DNA from: Bradysia coprophila
Lineage: Eukaryota > Arthropoda > Insecta > Diptera > Sciaridae
NCBI RefSeq assembly: GCF_014529535.1
Contig: NC_050735.1
Coordinates: forward strand, 496,001-560,000
Reading direction: 5' to 3'
DNA length: 64,000 nt
Both the position numbers and the translations under genes were made by a program. The notes beneath the pieces were generated by a model. The model made no database searches, was not told the origin of the DNA, and saw only the letters and a list, made by a program, of their open reading frames with translations. Shown here one piece after another: positions 51,338 to 61,694 of this stretch. Position 1 is the first letter of the stretch; every line of letters begins with the position of its first letter.

Positions 51338-52342
51338 ATAAAATTCATTCGTGTCCAAAGTTCACAATAATAAACAACAATCATACGCTACCAGCGTGCC
51401 GACTTTACTTAAAATGATGAAAATATCAGACCGAATCGCCGTTACGTCTCGTGATAATTTAAGTTCATTACTCACAATAAAATCGTGATCGTTGGTGTTA
51501 AAAGAATTTCGAGTTAATTATGTTCAAGAAACCAATGTAACATTACCGACTACAAAATTCGAAGGGCTCACAAGGAAGTACGGGTAAAAATGTAAATTTT
51601 AGTACACTAAAATAGAGTACTGAGACTTGACAATGTCTCATCAATACTCTCTCTGTCAACAAACTTCATTTTGACGCTGTCAAAATAGCACCTGCACCTT
51701 CTTTGTTTGTAGTAGAATCATGGACTGTTGACTAATTTCTAATTTTACAGGTAAAATGCAAAGGCTATGTTGTTGATGGATGTTGTTGGGTTGCTAGAGA
51801 GAGTATTGGAATTATACAAATTTTGTACGTGTAACAATGTGAGAAAATTTGACATTCAAAATAGTACTTTATTTGACAACTGTCACAATGATCCCTCCTG
51901 CTTGCGTGCGTTGGTGTATACCAATTCGCCTAAATTTGAACAAATAATTTCGAAAAATGGGCTAGCCTGACAAAAACTGTCGTCGTTTCAGTCACGAGGG
52001 GAAAACCTATAGACATTACATACACTTCAGAGTCCCAAGTCAAATCCAAGCAGTTGAAAAGCCAACAAAAAAGTAAAACGAATCAGAGAACCATTCAAGA
52101 TTTTAAACGAAAGAATGTTCATTAAATGGGAGGTGTTCATAGCCCATAATATCGAGAATAAGCGGCCATCCATTGTACGGTTTATCGGTCTTTTCGTAAC
52201 AATTTGTTTGTAGAACCCATTAGACCGCAATAAAACAATAATGCTCAGTTCTATCTCCATGAAATTATTTCACTGTGTTATCAAAGGAAATTTAGTATAA
52301 TAAAAAGCAATGAAAGAGTCACACACACACAATACGTAAGAC

Positions 52343-53255
52343 ATGTTACGAACATTTGTATTATTTCTCGGATTCTCGTGTGCAATTAATCACTTGGAAG
52401 CAATGTCTTCCAAATTATATGCAAATCGAAATAAGATAATCGGCCATGATAAGCACAAACGATCAATCTACGAAAAATTGTTCGTGAATGGAAACAACAT
52501 TTGTAAAGTGAGTTTGATTATAAGCTCTGAATTGGTTTTTTATTCTATTGATTGTTTATATTTTAACAATTTGCATCTGAATGCAGTTAGTTTTGGGAGT
52601 ATCATTTCCGGTAGAGACTAGAGATAAGGTCAATTTTCGAACATTGAATTTGGCTTACAATTTTCAAGGTACCGGAAGTTGCTTTTTTATGAACTCGAAT
52701 TTTTGAATAAATTTTCTGTTATATTCAAAGCCCAATACATGTTAGTACGACCGGCCCAGTATCCATGGGAAAAGGTCAAACGATCGTTACACAATCAGAA
52801 GGAAGAGTTTTTAGATAGGAAGGAAGTGGTACCCGATAACACAAGGCAACTTATGTACAATGCCGTGGAGATACTAATGGATCGGTAAATTGAAGGCTAT
52901 AAATGGACAAAAAATTGTTGTCAACGCATGTTTATATGCAAACTCTTTTTAGCAAAGGTATTGATGGCAAAGAGTGTTTACAAAGAGCGATTTGTGAAAA
53001 TGCACAATCACCAATTGCTGTCACTGGAGTGTTCCACGAGATTTTGAACTTGTTTTTAACGTAAGTGTTTTAGAGTCATAGACGTCACAGACGTTTTTGG
53101 TTCAAATTCCTCTTTCCAGACCAAGCGGTGATGCTGATCAATGTTTTACTGACGCTAGAACTGCTGGACTGAAACACGAAGATTGTTTGATGCTCTACAG
53201 AAACTGTCCGATGGGCCGCGGAATTTTCGACTCCATTTTTCATTTTAAAACTTAA
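52343..53255 (+). CDS. DM4/DM12-family secreted protein, gene 2
   Basis: I infer exons 52343-52507, 52587-52668, 52731-52884, 52953-53060 and 53120-53255, in phase, coding for 214 residues. A signal peptide (TFVLFLGFSCAINHLEA) comes first. LVLGVSFPVETR and LAYNFQAQYM follow. The DM12 core is GIDGKECLQRAICENAQSP with HEILNLFLTPS, and the C-terminus has two cysteines (EDCLMLYRNCPMGRGIFDS). The exon pattern matches gene 3, pointing to descent by duplication. The function is unknown; it is probably an extracellular protein. Confidence 0.88.
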
Positions 53256-53509
53256 TTTATTGCCTGTCTGTGTACGATATTACGTTTTGTTCACTGAACA
53301 AGACACTCCGCTGCCAAACTCTGTGATTTAGTGGAGTTCGTACAGTTTTTACAAAACTGAATTTAAAATTGCATTTTGGTATGGAAATGAGAAATTTAGT
53401 GCCGTTGATAAAGGTGATAAAGGTGCTGAGTAAAGTGGAACTTTTAGCCAAAGAAAAATATTCCAATCTCTCCACTTCTACTTCATTTGCACAGTATTTA
53501 TGCAGAAAT

Positions 53510-53750
53510 AAGTCTCGGAACGGGTCGGGTTCGGTCAGACCGGAACCCGAACTTGATATAATCCGAATCTGAAAAATTATTTCGGGTTCAACCCGAACTT
53601 GACTCGAACTTGAATTTTCGATTTCGGTTTTAACCCGAACCTGACCTGAACCCGAAATTTTAAATTTAATTAGGTCGGGTTCGGGTAACCCGAAATTTTG
53701 AGCGTTTATTACACTAAAAAAAAGTCAACCCGAACCCGTTCCGAGCCTTA
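53510..53750. repeat. CCCGAAC-type tandem-like repeat
   Basis: The motifs CCCGAAC, GGGTTCGG and GGGTCGGG recur densely with varying spacing on both strands. It looks like a degenerate simple repeat able to form hairpins. No gene is seen from 53260 to 55600; a further repeat at 54690-54865 (GTGATGAAAAGTTG ... CGATCGTAGGTGAGTGACG) is shared with 41280-41695. Confidence 0.6.
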
Positions 53751-55603
53751 TGCAGAAAGGTACTTTGGTGCTAAGAACTTGCCTTTCGAAATATTTATAG
53801 CATGTGTCGGAAAAATCTCAGTGCGTGGGTTCGTACTGCAGTGTTAAGCTAAAACACCGTATCGGATTGTTTGGTGTGCTTTGCAGAGCTTTCGAAAGCT
53901 TTGAGCTTCTTCTGGTTTCCAGTGGATACAAAAGCAGTTTAAAGCTTCCGTAAGGTCGTTAAAAGCAAAGACACAGATGCGATATGGTGTTTTGGCTTAA
54001 ACGACAGCGTGCTCCAGCGGGAGGATCAGTTGAGATCAGTAACTATTTTCGGAAAAATATTTTCCCATCTTTTCTTGAACGTTCCAAAGTTTTGCTAGAT
54101 TTTTCCATATTTTCCTTAGTTTTCACAAGAAAAATTTGTTGGAAAATTTAGGCAAATATGGGAAAATATTTTCACAAAAAATAGTCCTTAGTTGAGATGG
54201 TGTTGCTTAACCCTCTAATGACCCCCATGAATTTTCATCTCATGAAGATATTCACAACTGTTGCAAATCGTGAAATTACTCGAAAATTCATGAAAATTAA
54301 CGAAAAGCCGCGAAAACAATTATATTATTGTAGACCCTCACCTCAAGCTCAAGGTATCGGCTTGTGTCCACCACAAAAAATCACGTTTCACATTAACAAA
54401 AATAAAGTTTTTCTGAAGGTTACCCAAAAAAACGACTTCTGATCCGAGTGCTAGAACCTAAAAGGAGCTCAAAACCGTTTTGCTTAGTTCGGACGTTTGC
54501 TGAAAAAATCCATTTCCTATCGAGGTTCGAACAACGTTTTGTGCACAGGACAACTGAAATAGTCAAAACACATCAATTTACTTGAAAACATACACTCATT
54601 TACATTTAACATATTAAATTTGTTCATATGGAAGTCATGGAAAAATTCATGAAATTCCTTTCTCACCCGATAAATCGTAAAGAATAGTATTTTTCGTAAC
54701 TAGTGATGAAAAGTTGAATTTTTCAGGACTAGTCGTAAGCTTGTCCTAACGAGGCGAAGCCGACCAGCTTTGTTTATCAGCAGAGAAAGTTACACAAATG
54801 TTGTTGTATACGCAGTACTTTGATCAAACTTTTCGATCGTAGGTGAGTGACGAAAAATGTTGAATTATGATTCTAAAACACAAAAATGATTTTTTTCCCG
54901 CACGATATAAGTATCGTTCGGGAAAACCTGACATTTCAAAACAAAAAGTCATAACAAAATATGTCGTAATTCAGTTGTCCGGTGCACAAATGGATTTGCA
55001 TATATTTGACGTTTGTAAAAAATGTGAATCTCACTGTTTTGCTTAAAATCTAGTTGCTTACACGTTAGCAAAGTAATAGCTATTACCGCACTAGTGCGAA
55101 AAAGACTTCCACAACAATATTCCGAAATCAACCTTTTCAACAAAATATCTCCGAAACGGCGATAAAAGAGTGAAAAAGGTTGTTTGGTGAATGGTTGTAG
55201 GAGTGAAAGAGACCATCTAATGAAAAAGTCCCCACTTATCAATGGTCTATTCTAACACTTCCATACCAAAATGCAATGAAATCTCCACACAAATAAAAAT
55301 TTGTCATCTAAATTTGATAAAAAAAATATTTTTTTGATTTTTTTTATCATTTGAGATAGGTTGAAAGGGAGAAGGAGATGTGCAAAGTAAAAAAACAACA
55401 AATAATTCAAAGAAAATCACCGAAGAATAACATCTTGATAACATCTGTCTCCAAGCCATTCTTACAATAAATTCGGACAATTATTATCTCAAGTACTTGT
55501 TTGTCCTATTCTTTGAGTGCTTGAGGCTATTGAAAGTGTCGCTGGTAGTTTCAATGAACAATTCAAAACTAAGTTTCTCTCCAAACTTTCCGTTTATTTA
55601 ACT

Positions 55604-56471
55604 TCACTTGAAATAAGAAATGCTGTCTAAGATACCATGGCCGGGTAAACATTTCCGATACATTTCACTGCAATCAACCCCATAATTTCCTGCCTCCATT
55701 GCATGCACATAATCTGAATCGACTTCATTGCGGTTAGGCCTGTACAGAGAAAATGATAGCTTTCATTGTTCAAATCCATCATAACCAACCTCGCCCACAT
55801 ACGTTAACAGCAAATGTAGAATCTCATCGAATACGCTAAACTTTTCGATGGGTGAATGAGCCGCTTCACAAATTGACTTCAACAAACACTCTCTACCATC
55901 GATGCCTCGGCGGTTCATAATCGTTTCGATTAAATTGTACATGAACAATCTGGTTTTGTCGGGAGTGTGAGTACCATTCCGCATATAGTGCTCCTTCTGG
56001 TCGATTAACGAGCGACTAAATCGTGTCCATGGATATATTACCGATGGTAGCGGTGTGTATTGAGCTTGCAAATTATAGCCCAGATTTAAGGATCTCCAAT
56101 TTTTTTTGTCGCCCGTTACTACCGGCACCAATATACCCAGTACACTCTAATTAAACAACGATTCAAATGCAAAGGAAAATTGAAATATCGTTTTTCTACG
56201 AATGCGAAATGAATTTATGGCCAACCTTTGATACACCAGCGCCGTTAAATAAAATAAATCTTTTATCCCTTTTGAGCACATTCTGTGAATTTGTTACATT
56301 GGCGAACGCTTGGTCGAGCAATGCAAACACAGCGCTGAAAATTAAACTATAGAAAAACACAATTTAAATCAATTTTCGGATTCCGTCTTTCCATTGGGGG
56401 AGGCGAATCGACATGATGGAAATAAATATTGAAAATATTGCTTACGCGATCGTTATGTTCCTTAAATACAT
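55604..56471 (-). CDS. DM4/DM12-family secreted protein, gene 3
   Basis: I infer exons 56446-56471, 56226-56346, 55803-56146 and 55604-55739, in phase, coding for 208 residues. The signal peptide is split by the first intron (MYLRNITIA then LIFSAVFALLDQAFA). RDKRFILFNGAGVSK and NLGYNLQAQYTPLP are typical of the family. The DM12 core is GIDGRECLLKSICEAAHSP with DEILHLLLTP, and the end is CSEMYRKCLPGHGILDSISY. An AATAAA lies directly after the stop (55593-55598). It is the closest relative of gene 2 in the window and points the other way. Confidence 0.88.
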
Positions 56472-57237
56472 TTCACGCTCGACTGAAGATTGGCTAAAAA
56501 CTGGCAAGAAATTTTCGTATTGAAAATATTAACTCGACATGAAATATAGGTACAACCGGTAGTTACCATATATTGCTAAGTAATGTGTGTGTGTACTGTT
56601 AAATATTTGTACAATTCATAACGTGATTGTAATAAATTTTCTTTGTACTTTTCAGCGAATTGGAATTTACGTTTAGTATCTTTTCTTTCCAGCATTCGCG
56701 GTATTCCTTTGCTAGGATAAAAGGTTGAAGCAATATTCTCAGCATGTAGGCTTATCAGGGAAAACTTTGTCCTATTTTTCTTACAAATTTTGCTTTAAAT
56801 TTCCCGCCTTTTTTGAAAATTTTCCCTGTTTTCCCGAAAAATATTTCTGGAAAAATGTAGGAAAATTAAGAAAATTTTTATTGAACTTTTTCAGAGAAAA
56901 TGTCGAAATTATGTACAAACTGGGAGAAATAGTCGTTGAGGCTCGTACACATATCGTCTTAAATGTACACTGAGAAAAAAGTTGACAGTTCTGTCCCCAG
57001 GTAATGTAATTTTTCATATAAAAATCACATTATCTGTGACAGGTAATGCTATTTTTGTATGAGAAATTACATTACCTGGGGAAAGATTATCTGTCACAGG
57101 TAATAATCTGAAAACTTTTTTGTCAGTGTACGATGAGTGGTAATACAGTATTTTCACGTTGTAATGTTAATAATAAGCCTCTTTTGTTCATAGAATACAG
57201 GCAGAAGCTGTTAATTTTTCGAATCATGGACGTGAAT

Positions 57238-57771
57238 CATGACAGAGTAAAATAAACCAGACAGGAGAGCTTGATTTGGTTGGAAACCTGAACTATCCAG
57301 TAGCCTTATATGTTGCGAATAAAGTTTTTCAATTTATGTCAGCTCATTTTCATACAGTGTATTAGGTCCCTTATTCGACGTTTCAAAAATTAACCGCTAC
57401 TTCCTGGTTTATTTCAAGGTAAATATAGTGAGGAGGTAATGCCATATAACCGAATCAGATGTGCGGTGGTACGAAAGTTCGATACAAACGCCATCTCATC
57501 CCTTCGTGCCATATATAACCGAATCAGATGTGTGGTGGCACGAAAGTTCGATACAAAAGCCATCTCATCCCTTCGTTGAAAGCAAAAAATGGAATAGAAA
57601 GTCGGGCCATCTGTTGTGAGATAGCGAAAATATTTTTGTGAAATACAAGTAAATCGTAGTCAGCCATTTTAAAAAAAGATGTCATTGGCATCGAACTTAT
57701 GTGCTAGGCCGCGCGTCTGAATGGCATTACCTCCTCACTATATTTACCTTGGTTTATTTTACTCTGTCGTG
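57238..57771. mobile_element. CACGGCAG-family element, copy 3, interrupted by a second transposon
   Basis: It starts CATGACAGAGTAAAATAAAC and ends GTTTATTTTACTCTGTCGTG. The flanks CGTGAAT and CCTGAAT are nearly equal. The element is split by the hAT-like element at 57415-57751, so it is the older of the two. Confidence 0.8.
57415..57751. mobile_element. hAT-like short element, family CAAGGTAAATATAG, copy 3 (nested)
   Basis: It starts CAAGGTAAATATAGTGAGG and ends CCTCACTATATTTACCTTG. The flanks GTTTATTT at 57407-57414 and 57752-57759 are a perfect 8-bp duplication, taken from the arm of the host element. An internal stretch of about 70 bases (around GAATCAGATGTG) is doubled, which makes this copy longer than the other two. 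Confidence 0.9.
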
Positions 57772-58176
57772 CCTGAATGAATGAGAACATTTAACTTAAT
57801 CGAAATGAATTCGAATGAATATATTAGTTATTTATGCAATCTAGGTGCAAAGTATTTTATTAGGCCGCAGGCCGTGTGTCATAATACACATCGTGAGCGC
57901 ATACAACGTTTTATGCCACAGAGGCATCTAAAGTTTGCAAATTTTGCACAATATGATTCTGAGTGGCATAAGACAGCGCATATTCGGATATCTGAGTAAT
58001 TTCAGTGAAATGACAGTTGAGTACGTAACATTAAATGCAAGGGAACGCTATAAAAATTCCTCACTTTTCTTCCCAGCGTGTAAAGGGCTCGTACAGATAA
58101 GAGTGTTGCTCTTGTAGTACCATCTCCAAGAAAGCCCATCCTCGTCGACGAGTTGTAGGGTTATTAACTGTACTAT

Positions 58177-58332
58177 CAACGCACTTCGAGCATGAGTGGT
58201 ACTCTAAATAGAGTACTAAAACTGGACAGTGTATCAAAGAAATTTGGGCACTAAAAAAATTTGGAAAAGTTTTTAATACAAAATAGTACACTTTGGCAGC
58301 TGTTACTCGAAGCTTTTGCTTGAAGTGCTTTG
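58177..58332. repeat. Short inverted-repeat element, family CAACGCACTT, copy 3
   Basis: It starts CAACGCACTTCGAGCA and ends TGCTTGAAGTGCTTTG. The flanks GTACTAT and GTACGAT match at six of seven positions. Confidence 0.7.
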
Positions 58333-58502
58333 GTACGATTTATTTGAGCAAACTGCAATAAGATGTAAAAACTGAAGTGAAGATTAGTCATTCATAGAAT
58401 GATTTGAAGAACTGTCGAACAATCAGAAGAGACATTTTCAGGCCCGGACTAACCACGCTTGGCGAAGCCTGTGCGCCTTTCCAATTTAGCCCCTCTTTAG
58501 GG

Positions 58503-58712
58503 CAAGGCTGTATACTTTGGGGAGGTCACGCAGATACAGATACGCGGGTGACACACCACACTTGATGATAAAATGGCCGATTTCATACAAAAATTCACCT
58601 ACTGTGATGATGTGGTGAATTTTTTTTGTATGTAAAATCATGAGACGTGGTGTGTTCCCGCGTATCTAATAAAATGGCGGTCTGCGTGACCTCCCCATAG
58701 TTTACAGCCTTG
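58503..58712. mobile_element. hAT-like short element, family CAAGGCTGTATAC, copy 2
   Basis: It starts CAAGGCTGTATACTTTGG and ends TTTACAGCCTTG. Perfect 8-bp duplications CTTTAGGG stand at 58495-58502 and 58713-58720. Non-coding, 210 bp. Confidence 0.88.
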
Positions 58713-59488
58713 CTTTAGGGTGCGCCTCTGTTCTACGAGTCCGATGTGCCTTTTCACAATAGATATAAACCACCGAAGTATGGTCTAATGTCGCTTCGGA
58801 GGAAATAACGATTTTAAAAACGGATTCTAACGCACCCATTCTCTTATTATTTTGACAAAAATAATGAGTGCGTTCAAGATAAATCGACTGATTTTGAAGA
58901 ATCGGCCTTACCTGTTGTGTACCTTCATTGCCAGTCCAACCCTGGTCACGCTGGTACTCTTTTATTTTGTGTAACATTGCTACTAGCACTTCGTGAAATA
59001 TGGGAGCGCTGGCAATCTGATGAAAAATCGCAAATTTCAAGTATCTCAGGAGCACAAAAACGGGTGTAATGGTAGAGTGCTATTATAAAGTGAATGCGAA
59101 AACGGGTGTAATGGTAGAGTCTAGAGTGCTATTATAAAGTGAATGTTCAGCCTCAATTCAACTAAAGAAAAGCTGAAAGTCGCTATGCACCCTGCTGCTG
59201 CTCTCAATACATTTATTATGAAAATCAATCTTTTGAGGAAGATATTGTGTCTCCGATTAACGGATGTTGTATTATACATTCAGACTTTCTAACCATAAGT
59301 TTACATAACTGTACAATACAAACCAATGCGAACAAATTTCTTAACAAATCAGTCATGTAACACCTGTCGTGTGTGCATTTGTTGTTAGAACCATTTAAGA
59401 ATTTGTTGTGTTGGCATCGTATCAGCAAACATCAGATTAAGACTGCGATATGTGATTTATAAATTGAGAAGTTAAGCTGTGTGTGACA

Positions 59489-61602
59489 ATGTATTCGATT
59501 AAAAGAGGATATTCCCTTCTGTCTGCTTTAATTTTCCTTAGCGTCATGAGCGTGTGTCATTGTAAAACAATTGGTAAAGTGCTCACGCGCCAACGCCGGT
59601 ATTTAACGTTTCCCAAAGGCAGTTCATTGCAAATGGGTAAAGATTGTTGTCGAAAATGAAGCAACTCAGTCGACACTAACCTGCTGAAATATTTCCGAAT
59701 TTTTAGTGTTCGATGGTGCATCTCCAATTGTCGATAACACGCTGTACGCTGTCGTCGGAATTACAGTAGCTGTATCCTGGGAGCTGCCGCACAATCCATT
59801 TTATTACGACGACGATCTAGCGATGGCGTTTAACAATGGCGAAACGGAACTGTTACATCGAAATGATGTGGACCCGAATGGCGACAAAGTGCAAGACAGC
59901 TATTACTTCGGTCAAAACAACAATTTACTGCAAGACAATCTGGACGGTGACGACGTCGAGTATTACAACAAAAATACGAGTAAAACATTCGAATGGAATA
60001 AGTTGATGTAAGTAGAGTGCACACACCATTACGTGCAAATTTATTTTGTGAATCTGATGCGATCACATAAAATCCGTAGGAACAATTCCGATCCAGACCT
60101 AATACTCACCGAAAATTTTCCATTCAATCGAAAGCAATCGGTAGTGCCGATGCCGCTTGGAAAACGGAGCATAGATGAATCAGCGGAAAACGAACTATTC
60201 TTGAAGTATCACAGGCGCAGTCGGTACGATCTGTATCGTTTGGTTGAAAAATATTTGGATAGGTGAGGATCGTCTAATGACTACCAGAGATACGTACATT
60301 TGATAACGTTGGCTCAACTTCTAATTATTCAAAAAGACGCTTAACATGCAGGCTAACGCTAACGTTTTCACCAAAGTTTTATTGGCGATTTTCACTATTC
60401 AATGCGCTATATGTACGTCTTGTCAACGCACTCCAATCACTCTTATTTATATCTCTGTTCTTGTAACTGTTATTGGAGTGCGTTTGTCCTGTACAACTTA
60501 GTGGCGACATTTGTTGCACATGGTGGTCACATATTCGCCCTACACCAAAATGACCCGTGTTCGAATCCCTTGTCAGACACACATAAAGTATTTCTAGCGA
60601 TTATATAGCATTGGTAACGTTCTAAAGTTCAATCAAGTGTGTTTGGTGGCTGCAACGATGTACACAATGAATGAGACTCGTATGACGTAACAGATGAATT
60701 TGGTGCATAGCCTATATTTAGGCGTTATACCATTTAAGCACCTGACTTTCCTCAGAGAGTGTTTGCATGCTTCGGGGCATTGTTAAGTCACGTCAAGGTG
60801 GTGGTCTACACTGAACTTGTTATTGGCTGTAAAAGGCTGTTAGTGAGGCTGCGAAACAAATCCATGCACAATTTTGAAACTAATTCGCTCGAGTGCGTAC
60901 ATAGCACAGCTCATAGCAACTATGTCAGATGTCAAAAAGCCTCGAAATTTTGATACAGTCATGCCTGCCCACTTGCATGTATTGTGTGTTTTACTCACAC
61001 CCAGAAAGCATGACTCATGTCTTAATGAAAGAAATGCAGAGCCCATTCTGACGATGCCGTCAGCCTTCAAATATTTTCTATGTTAGGAGCAGTCCTAGAA
61101 ATAAAATTGCGCCCACAACAATGATTGTTGAAGTGAAGCGACCTAACCAACATTTAATAAGTACACTACCGCAGGCTTCGTAGCCTGATTGATTTTTACC
61201 AACCTCACACCGAGAGCCAATAAATACAAATTCACCGGCGGCTCTTACGTCTCTACTAAATTACATGTTCAAATTGATGATACATCGACATCCATTTTAA
61301 TTGAGACAAATCTATCAAGTGTGGGACTATCTATAAATCATTAAATTTCCAGCAACGGAGTCGACGGAAGCCATTGTTTGCAACGAGTTCTATGTGAAGT
61401 GGGCCAAAAGAAAAAAGGAGAAGAAGTCGGCACATTCGTTGAAGAAATACTGAAAGCCATTTTTCATTTGCCTGAAACTCACTCCACTTTAATGAATCCA
61501 CAGACAATCGATTATCACGTTGCTCATACGTCCGCACACAATTGTACGGAACAGTATCATCGGTGTACGTTTGACATCTGGAAAACTTCGCTTGTTTTAT
61601 AA
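59489..61602 (+). CDS. DM4/DM12-family secreted protein, gene 4
   Basis: I infer exons 59489-59636, 59707-60007, 60080-60262 and 61353-61602, in phase, coding for 293 residues, the longest of the cluster. A signal peptide (YSLLSALIFLSVMSVCHC) is followed by RRYLTFPKGSSLQM, the family's N-terminal signature, and AVVGITVAVSWELPHNPFYY. A long acidic and asparagine-rich insert (GETELLHRNDVDPNGD onwards) is not seen in genes 2 and 3. The DM12 core is GVDGSHCLQRVLCEVGQ with FVEEILKAIFHLP, and the last cysteines are in NCTEQYHRC. AATAAA lies at 61620-61625. The last intron is 1.1 kb and contains a SINE-like sequence. Confidence 0.87.
60480..60600 (+). repeat. tRNA-derived SINE-like sequence in intron of gene 4
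   Basis: A B-box GTGTTCGAATCCC follows an A-box-like TTAGTGGCGACAT at about 70 bases. The anticodon region is not tRNA-like, as expected for a diverged SINE head. Confidence 0.45.
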
Positions 61603-61694
61603 AATAATTGCTTGTGACAAATAAACTCAATGTTTCCGTGGAAGATATGTGTGTGTGCTTGCTCTTTTATTTCACCGAATCCAAAACAGTATAA

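Larger units (their letters stand above)
48170..52342. other. Gene-poor region between DM4/DM12 genes 1 and 2
   Basis: I see no coding exon in these 4.2 kb. It holds an hAT-like element (49020-49293), a palindrome at about 49536-49651 (arms around TACACAGTTTGTGAAAAATCGA, quoted in part) and a CAACGCACTT-family element (51118-51337). The rest is AT-rich and unremarkable. Confidence 0.5.
56472..59488. other. Gene-poor region between DM4/DM12 genes 3 and 4
   Basis: No exon was found. It holds the nested pair of transposons at 57238-57771, a CAACGCACTT-family element (58177-58332), an hAT-like element (58503-58712), and near 57000-57115 an inverted pair around AGGTAATGTAATTT / AAATTACATTACCT. 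Confidence 0.5.
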
